From contig JAFLRZ010000005.1 in NCBI GenBank assembly GCA_022511225.1, positions 1-64,000 of the forward strand: DNA of 64,000 bases, read 5' to 3'. Below, in pieces: positions 60,112 through 64,000 of this stretch. How positions within the stretch are numbered: position 1 is the stretch's first letter; each line of letters begins with the position of its first letter. Position numbers and translations under genes: made by a program. The DNA is from Eubacterium sp. Its GTDB lineage: Bacteria; Bacillota; Clostridia; Oscillospirales; Acutalibacteraceae. The notes under the pieces are model-generated. The model saw only the letters and a list, made by a program, of their open reading frames with translations, did no database searches and was not told the DNA's origin.

Positions 60112-60591
60112 TTATTCAAACTCAATTTTCATATCTATACCGTTTAAGGTGAATTGCTTTAGTCTTGAACTGCCGTCGGTGATAAGCACAAAATTGCCGA
60201 GTGAGGTTTTGCCCTGATACCTGTAGCCCTCATTTACTGCGCTCGGCTTCAGATTGTCCTGCTCATAAAGATCGCTGAGTGCCTCAAAAAGCACGATAGG
60301 TACATTCGTTTTAGGAAGTGAAGATGCAGGGACGTCACCGATTATGTCGCTGAAGTTAAAATTCATATTGCTTCCGTCATACGTCATTACCATACCCTGT
60401 GCATTTGTTGAAAGAACGGTAAAAATAATACCCTTCTCGTTTTTACAAATTTCGCACTGATAAGAAAAATCCCCTATGCTGACCCTTGCCCTTTGATTAA
60501 AGGCAGTCGGAAGCACAGGGGTTTTTGCATCTATACTGCAAGCAGACAGAAGAAATATTATCATAATAAATAAAGGAAAAAGCTTTTTCAC
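60112..60591 (-). CDS. Small lipoprotein
   Basis: The 159 residues have a lipoprotein signal peptide (lipobox LSAC, Cys18) and a compact beta-rich domain (RVSIGDFSYQCEICKNEKGI, then FTVLSTNAQGMVMTYDGS). It lies 12 bases after nnrDE in the acpS operon. In Bacillus a lipoprotein gene (ydcC) also follows acpS, so the position is familiar, but this protein is much shorter and I cannot call it the same family. Possibly an envelope lipid or lipoprotein carrier. Confidence 0.72.
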   Translation of the reverse strand: MKKLFPLFIMIIFLLSACSIDAKTPVLPTAFNQRARVSIGDFSYQCEICKNEKGIIFTVLSTNAQGMVMTYDGSNMNFNFSDIIGDVPASSLPKTNVPIVLFEALSDLYEQDNLKPSAVNEGYRYQGKTSLGNFVLITDGSSRLKQFTLNGIDMKIEFE

Positions 60592-60603
60592 AAAATCAGT
60601 CCA

Positions 60604-62112
60604 TCACTCAAATTCGGACATCAAAGCACCTAAAAGCGACAGCATATCATCAACTGTCATTCCTCTTTGAGAAAGCTCTGAGGCGCATATATCTCCGCAA
60701 AGTCCGTGAATATACACACCTGCCTTTGCAGAGTCAAACGGCGACATACCTTGTGCAATAAACGAGCCTATCATTCCTGCAAGCATATCACCAGTACCGC
60801 CCATTGCCATTCCCGAATTACCTGTGGTATTGACAAAAACCTCATTGCCGTCGGTGACTACGGTGTTTGCACCCTTGAGCACAACGATGCAGTCAAATTC
60901 TTCGGCAAACGCCTTTGCTACGGCAATTCGATTATTCTGTACCTCCTCCACGCTGTCACCGACAAGCCTTGCCATTTCAGCAGGATGAGGAGTAATGACA
61001 AGAGGTGCTCTTCTATCCTTTAATATATCTATGAAGGAAGCTGACGAATTTATACCATCTGCATCAAGAACTACAGGCGCTTTACTCGTTTTTATAACCT
61101 GACCCGTGATAACCTGCGTATCATCATTATTGCCGATACCACATCCGATTACAACGCTGTCTGCCCACTTAAGCTCATCGTGTATATTATTAAGAGCGCC
61201 TATTGAAATTGTTTTGCTCTCATTCTCGCAAAGAGGAGCGAATATCGGTTGGCACAGATAAGAAGTCATAACAGAATAAATTGATTTCGGAAACATACAT
61301 TTAAGCAGTCCCACTCCTGTTTTAAGTGCAGCATTTGCGCATATTACTGCCGCACCCGGCATAAGAAATGAGCCACAGATATTAAGCTGATGACCGAACG
61401 TACCTTTGTGGGAATTCTTCGCTCTCTTCGGAAATGATTTTTTAACTGAAGCTTTTGTAATGGTATGGGAGTATGCCGAATCGTCATCATAAAATTCTTC
61501 GGGTATTCCGATTTTAACTGTCACTACATCTCCGCAATACTCATTGGCAGGCGGTAAGATATGTGCATATTTAAGAGTAGAAATAGCAATAGTTAAATCA
61601 GCTTTAACCGCAAGGCTTGCTTCACCTGTTGCAGCGTCCGTGCCGCTTGGAGTATCAACGCTGACAACAAAAGCATTACTGCCGTTTATGATTTCGATAG
61701 CCTTATCAAACGGAGCTTTCGGCTCGCCGTGAAAACCGATTCCGAAAATACAGTCAACGATAACGTCTGCCCTTTCGGAATAATCGGCAAGAGTGCAAAA
61801 AGGTATACCGAGCTCCTCTGCCTGCTTCTTATGGTAAACAGGCGCATCAATTGACGGCTCCTTGTCTACCATAACAACGGTTACCTTGGCACCTGCGTTA
61901 TGAAGATGAAGGGCAATTACGAATCCGTCACCTGCGTTGTTACCGTTTCCGCAGAATACGGCTACGCTCTTTGCGTCTACTGAATCAAGCTTTGCAAGAA
62001 TCTTATTCGCACAGGCAGTTCCGGCGCTATACATAAGCTCCTGCTCTTTTATGCCTGATTCAAAGGCTCTTTTTTCAACGTCTTTAATCTGAGCTGCAGT
62101 TAAAATTCTCAT
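60604..62112 (-). CDS. nnr: Bifunctional NAD(P)H-hydrate repair enzyme
   Basis: This enzyme repairs hydrated NADH and NADPH. Residues about 1-210 are the epimerase (YjeF N-terminal) domain with VAVFCGNGNNAGDGFVIALH and VDCIFGIGFHGEPKAPF. Residues about 225-502 are the ADP-dependent dehydratase with GTFGHQLNICGS, VIGCGIGNNDDT, VVLDADGIN, LVITPHPAEMARL and GTGDMLAGMIGSFIAQG. The total of 502 is typical for the fused form. It lies 4 bases after acpS. Confidence 0.94.
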   Translation of the reverse strand: MRILTAAQIKDVEKRAFESGIKEQELMYSAGTACANKILAKLDSVDAKSVAVFCGNGNNAGDGFVIALHLHNAGAKVTVVMVDKEPSIDAPVYHKKQAEELGIPFCTLADYSERADVIVDCIFGIGFHGEPKAPFDKAIEIINGSNAFVVSVDTPSGTDAATGEASLAVKADLTIAISTLKYAHILPPANEYCGDVVTVKIGIPEEFYDDDSAYSHTITKASVKKSFPKRAKNSHKGTFGHQLNICGSFLMPGAAVICANAALKTGVGLLKCMFPKSIYSVMTSYLCQPIFAPLCENESKTISIGALNNIHDELKWADSVVIGCGIGNNDDTQVITGQVIKTSKAPVVLDADGINSSASFIDILKDRRAPLVITPHPAEMARLVGDSVEEVQNNRIAVAKAFAEEFDCIVVLKGANTVVTDGNEVFVNTTGNSGMAMGGTGDMLAGMIGSFIAQGMSPFDSAKAGVYIHGLCGDICASELSQRGMTVDDMLSLLGALMSEFE

Positions 62113-62116
62113 TAAA

Positions 62117-62428
62117 TCACCATAAAATCACTGTTGCGATGGCATATTCTCCATCGTGAGAAATTGACAAATCACTGTTTTCTACTGAGTTGAGATAAGG
62201 CTTTCCGTTTTCGTCGTGAAGCACTTCGACGTCTGTTATAGGGAATTGCATCCCGGTGCCAACAGCCTTGAAGTAAGCCTCCTTAGCCGCAAAAATCCCT
62301 GCAAAGCTTTCTGCTCTTTCGCAGTATTCTATCTCGTTTTGCGTAAAAACCTTTTTAATAAACGTTTCACGTTCAAGGCTTTTTTCAACTCGTGGTATAT
62401 GGACTATATCAACACCTATTTTATACAT
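62117..62428 (-). CDS. acpS: Holo-[acyl-carrier-protein] synthase
   Basis: AcpS transfers phosphopantetheine from CoA to acyl carrier protein. The 103 residues show IGVDIVHIPRVEKS (metal-binding Asp) and FAGIFAAKEAYFKAVGTGM (Glu and Lys). The ATG at 62428 follows GGTGATAAAA. It overlaps the end of lacZ by 8 bases, an unusual neighbour for this essential gene, and reads on into nnrDE. Confidence 0.94.
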   Translation of the reverse strand: MYKIGVDIVHIPRVEKSLERETFIKKVFTQNEIEYCERAESFAGIFAAKEAYFKAVGTGMQFPITDVEVLHDENGKPYLNSVENSDLSISHDGEYAIATVILW

Positions 62429-64000
62429 TTTTATCACCAAGCGGTTTGATTACAAAGCTTAAGCACTTGCCTGCCATTCTGCCGAGACGATACTCCTTTG
62501 ATGGAGGAGGTCCGCAGGAATTAGAGCCTGCGCCCATAATCTCAGCATCTATATTTATGCAAGAGGTAGCTGCAGTAAGCTCTTCTCTGTGAGCAGCCTT
62601 TGAGCACTGCTGAGGTGTAAACGGCCTTGCGCTGAAGATGAATTTGTCAATACCCTCAATGCGAATACCTGTACCCTCGTCATCTGTAATTTCTGCAAAT
62701 TCAGTTTCGCATCTTGTTGCACTTTCCTGAGGCTTGATGTAATTTTCATACATTTTGTCGGTGGTAGTTTCATAAATGCCTGTCAAAGAGTGTTCCTTGA
62801 AATCAGGAAGATTTACGTCGGGACCAAGTCCGAGATACTTTACGTTCCTGAACTGCTTATTAAGCTCAATCTGAACTCCAAAGCGCGGAAGAAGCTTAAC
62901 GCCTCCGCCTGAAAGCACCTTGAATGAAGCATCAATCTGCCCGTCTGAGAATATCACAAGATTAGTCTTAACAGTTGCGACCTTGAATTTAACAGGTGTT
63001 TTTACGGTAGTTACGTAGCTGATATTAAGTCCGTGCTGTGTAAGCTGATACTTAACCTCGCTTACAAATGACGATGCATCACGCAAACGAAGCTTGTTCC
63101 ACAGAATACCCATATACATATCATTATCAAGCGGTGCGCGGTAAAACTGAGGTCCGAATCCCTTGAAATCGGTATAGGGAATAGGATTGATAAGCTCCTT
63201 ATCACCTATCATATAGGAATCTATAAATCCTGTCTTTTTGTCGAAAATCATTGAGCCGTTATCAAAATCAATAAACAGCTTTTTTTCGCTCTCGTGAACA
63301 ATCGGCGGTTTACCCGTTGAAGTGATTGAACGATTGCCTTGTGAAAGCTTGATTTCCTCTTTGGCTACTGAAAAATCACCGTCAAAATATTCAAACTGAA
63401 TTACAGTGTTACCGCCTATGGTGACGTTTTCAATCTTTACTTTCTTTGAAGTCTGAGGCTTAATATCAAGCTCGAAGTTTCCTGCGAACGTCTTTTTGCC
63501 GTTTTCAAGAACGGTATAATTAACGGTATACTTCGCATTTTCAAAATATTTATGATTTTTGAAGATATAAGTATTGTTGCCCAAAAGCTCGGCTCTTACA
63601 GGACGGTAGCACACCTTCATCTGCTTTGCGCCCGAATGAGGTGTTCGGTCAGGATAAAAAAGTCCGTCAACGCAGAAATTGCTGTCATGCTTCCATTCGC
63701 CGTGGTCGCCGCCGTACGTATATTCATACTTGCCATTTTCGTGGTAAATAGCGTGATCTGCAAATTCCCAGATACAGCCTCCGAGCATATTATCAGCACT
63801 GTAGAAGCACTGAACGTACCTTTCAAGCTCGCCTGCGCCGACACCCATTGCATGAGCATACTCGCAAAGATAAAACGGCTTTTTGTAATATTTACACGGA
63901 AGTCCCCTGCCCTTTGCAATTCTCTCACAGACGGACGGGAAGGTGTACATACGCGAAACAACGTCATATGACCAGCGCCTTGTTCGGCTGACTCCCTCAT
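62421..64000 (-). CDS. lacZ: Beta-galactosidase, GH2 LacZ type (C-terminal part; runs off the window)
   Basis: The frame stays open from the stop at 62421 to the window edge, giving about 526 residues of a protein expected to be 1000 or so. The first visible part reads RRWSYDVVSRMYTFPSV. The catalytic nucleophile Glu lies in YLCEYAHAMGVG, followed by CIWEFADHAIYH and YGGDHGEWKHDSNFCVDGL. The rest is the LacZ beta-sandwich and small-chain domain (FKGFGPQFYRAPLDND, VKYLGLGPDVNLPDF, FSARPFTPQQC). The acid/base Glu lies outside. The stop is inside acpS. The first ATG in the window is internal and not the true start. Confidence 0.93.
   Translation of the reverse strand, partial: EGVSRTRRWSYDVVSRMYTFPSVCERIAKGRGLPCKYYKKPFYLCEYAHAMGVGAGELERYVQCFYSADNMLGGCIWEFADHAIYHENGKYEYTYGGDHGEWKHDSNFCVDGLFYPDRTPHSGAKQMKVCYRPVRAELLGNNTYIFKNHKYFENAKYTVNYTVLENGKKTFAGNFELDIKPQTSKKVKIENVTIGGNTVIQFEYFDGDFSVAKEEIKLSQGNRSITSTGKPPIVHESEKKLFIDFDNGSMIFDKKTGFIDSYMIGDKELINPIPYTDFKGFGPQFYRAPLDNDMYMGILWNKLRLRDASSFVSEVKYQLTQHGLNISYVTTVKTPVKFKVATVKTNLVIFSDGQIDASFKVLSGGGVKLLPRFGVQIELNKQFRNVKYLGLGPDVNLPDFKEHSLTGIYETTTDKMYENYIKPQESATRCETEFAEITDDEGTGIRIEGIDKFIFSARPFTPQQCSKAAHREELTAATSCINIDAEIMGAGSNSCGPPPSKEYRLGRMAGKCLSFVIKPLGDKNV

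Noticed and set aside
63617-64000. Second minus-strand ORF at the window end, suggesting a frameshift in lacZ
   Set aside because: The real lacZ frame stays open to base 64000 with LacZ residues before its first ATG, so no frameshift is needed.
1-64000. CRISPR array or restriction-modification/toxin-antitoxin system
   Set aside because: No regularly spaced direct repeats, Cas, methylase or paired toxin-antitoxin genes were seen. The lone ATPase at 15262 is not enough to call a defence system.

Overview
The window looks like chromosome from a low-to-moderate GC, strictly anaerobic Firmicute, most likely a gut Ruminococcaceae/Oscillospiraceae-type Clostridia. The clues are a large pyruvate:ferredoxin oxidoreductase, a T-box leader on pheST, an IreB-family gene, strong AGGAGG ribosome sites with several TTG/GTG starts, sodium-pump decarboxylase subunits and many host- or plant-glycan hydrolases. 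The taxonomic guess is inference; nothing in the window names the organism.

Layout. 1-1330: the 3' end of a tRNA-Ser gene, its terminator, and an isolated phage-type lysis cassette (small coiled-coil membrane protein, holin, CHAP endolysin) with its own promoter. 1498-11879: an arginine operon argC-J-B-D-F-carA-carB behind tandem ArgR-like boxes and a consensus promoter. Its last gene is a single ORF joining a full carbamoyl-phosphate synthase large subunit to a full diaminopimelate epimerase (CarB-DapF). 12000-21670: mostly minus-strand genes, namely a PAP2 membrane phosphatase, a BMP-family lipoprotein with three repeat domains inserted in its binding fold, a solitary ABC-like ATPase (plus strand), two poorly known proteins, a tyrosine recombinase fossil, an MFS carrier with a 264-residue cytoplasmic tail, and an S66 peptidase. 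21760-26180: tRNA-Ser(GGA), CapA-like protein, Ca/Na antiporter, flavin-type oxidoreductase, metallophosphoesterase, tRNA-Arg(CCG).

26256-32350: a plus-strand run of GH20 hexosaminidase, a membrane M28 peptidase, a GH2 beta-mannosidase and an SF0329-like protein. 32436-37775: a divergent metabolic locus with a double-domain class II aldolase and class III aminotransferase on one side and a TetR regulator and FGGY kinase on the other, sharing a control region with a palindrome over a -35 box. I regard this as the best candidate for an undescribed pathway. 37924-43094: an AAC(6')-like acetyltransferase, small membrane protein, HAD phosphatase, XRE regulator, and a PadR/HAAS-domain pair. 43094-55504: PFOR, NAD synthase, aldose epimerase-like protein, PcrA helicase, sodium-pump decarboxylase beta and gamma subunits, and a 44-residue membrane protein. 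55672-60033: pheST under a T-box, divergent from ireB. 60112-64000: lacZ (running off the window), acpS, nnrDE and a lipoprotein gene in one tight operon.

Short palindromic repeats recur between genes: four copies of a GCGATG/CATCGC hairpin element and at least two families of related terminator hairpins. One repeat copy supplies the stop codon of the endolysin gene.
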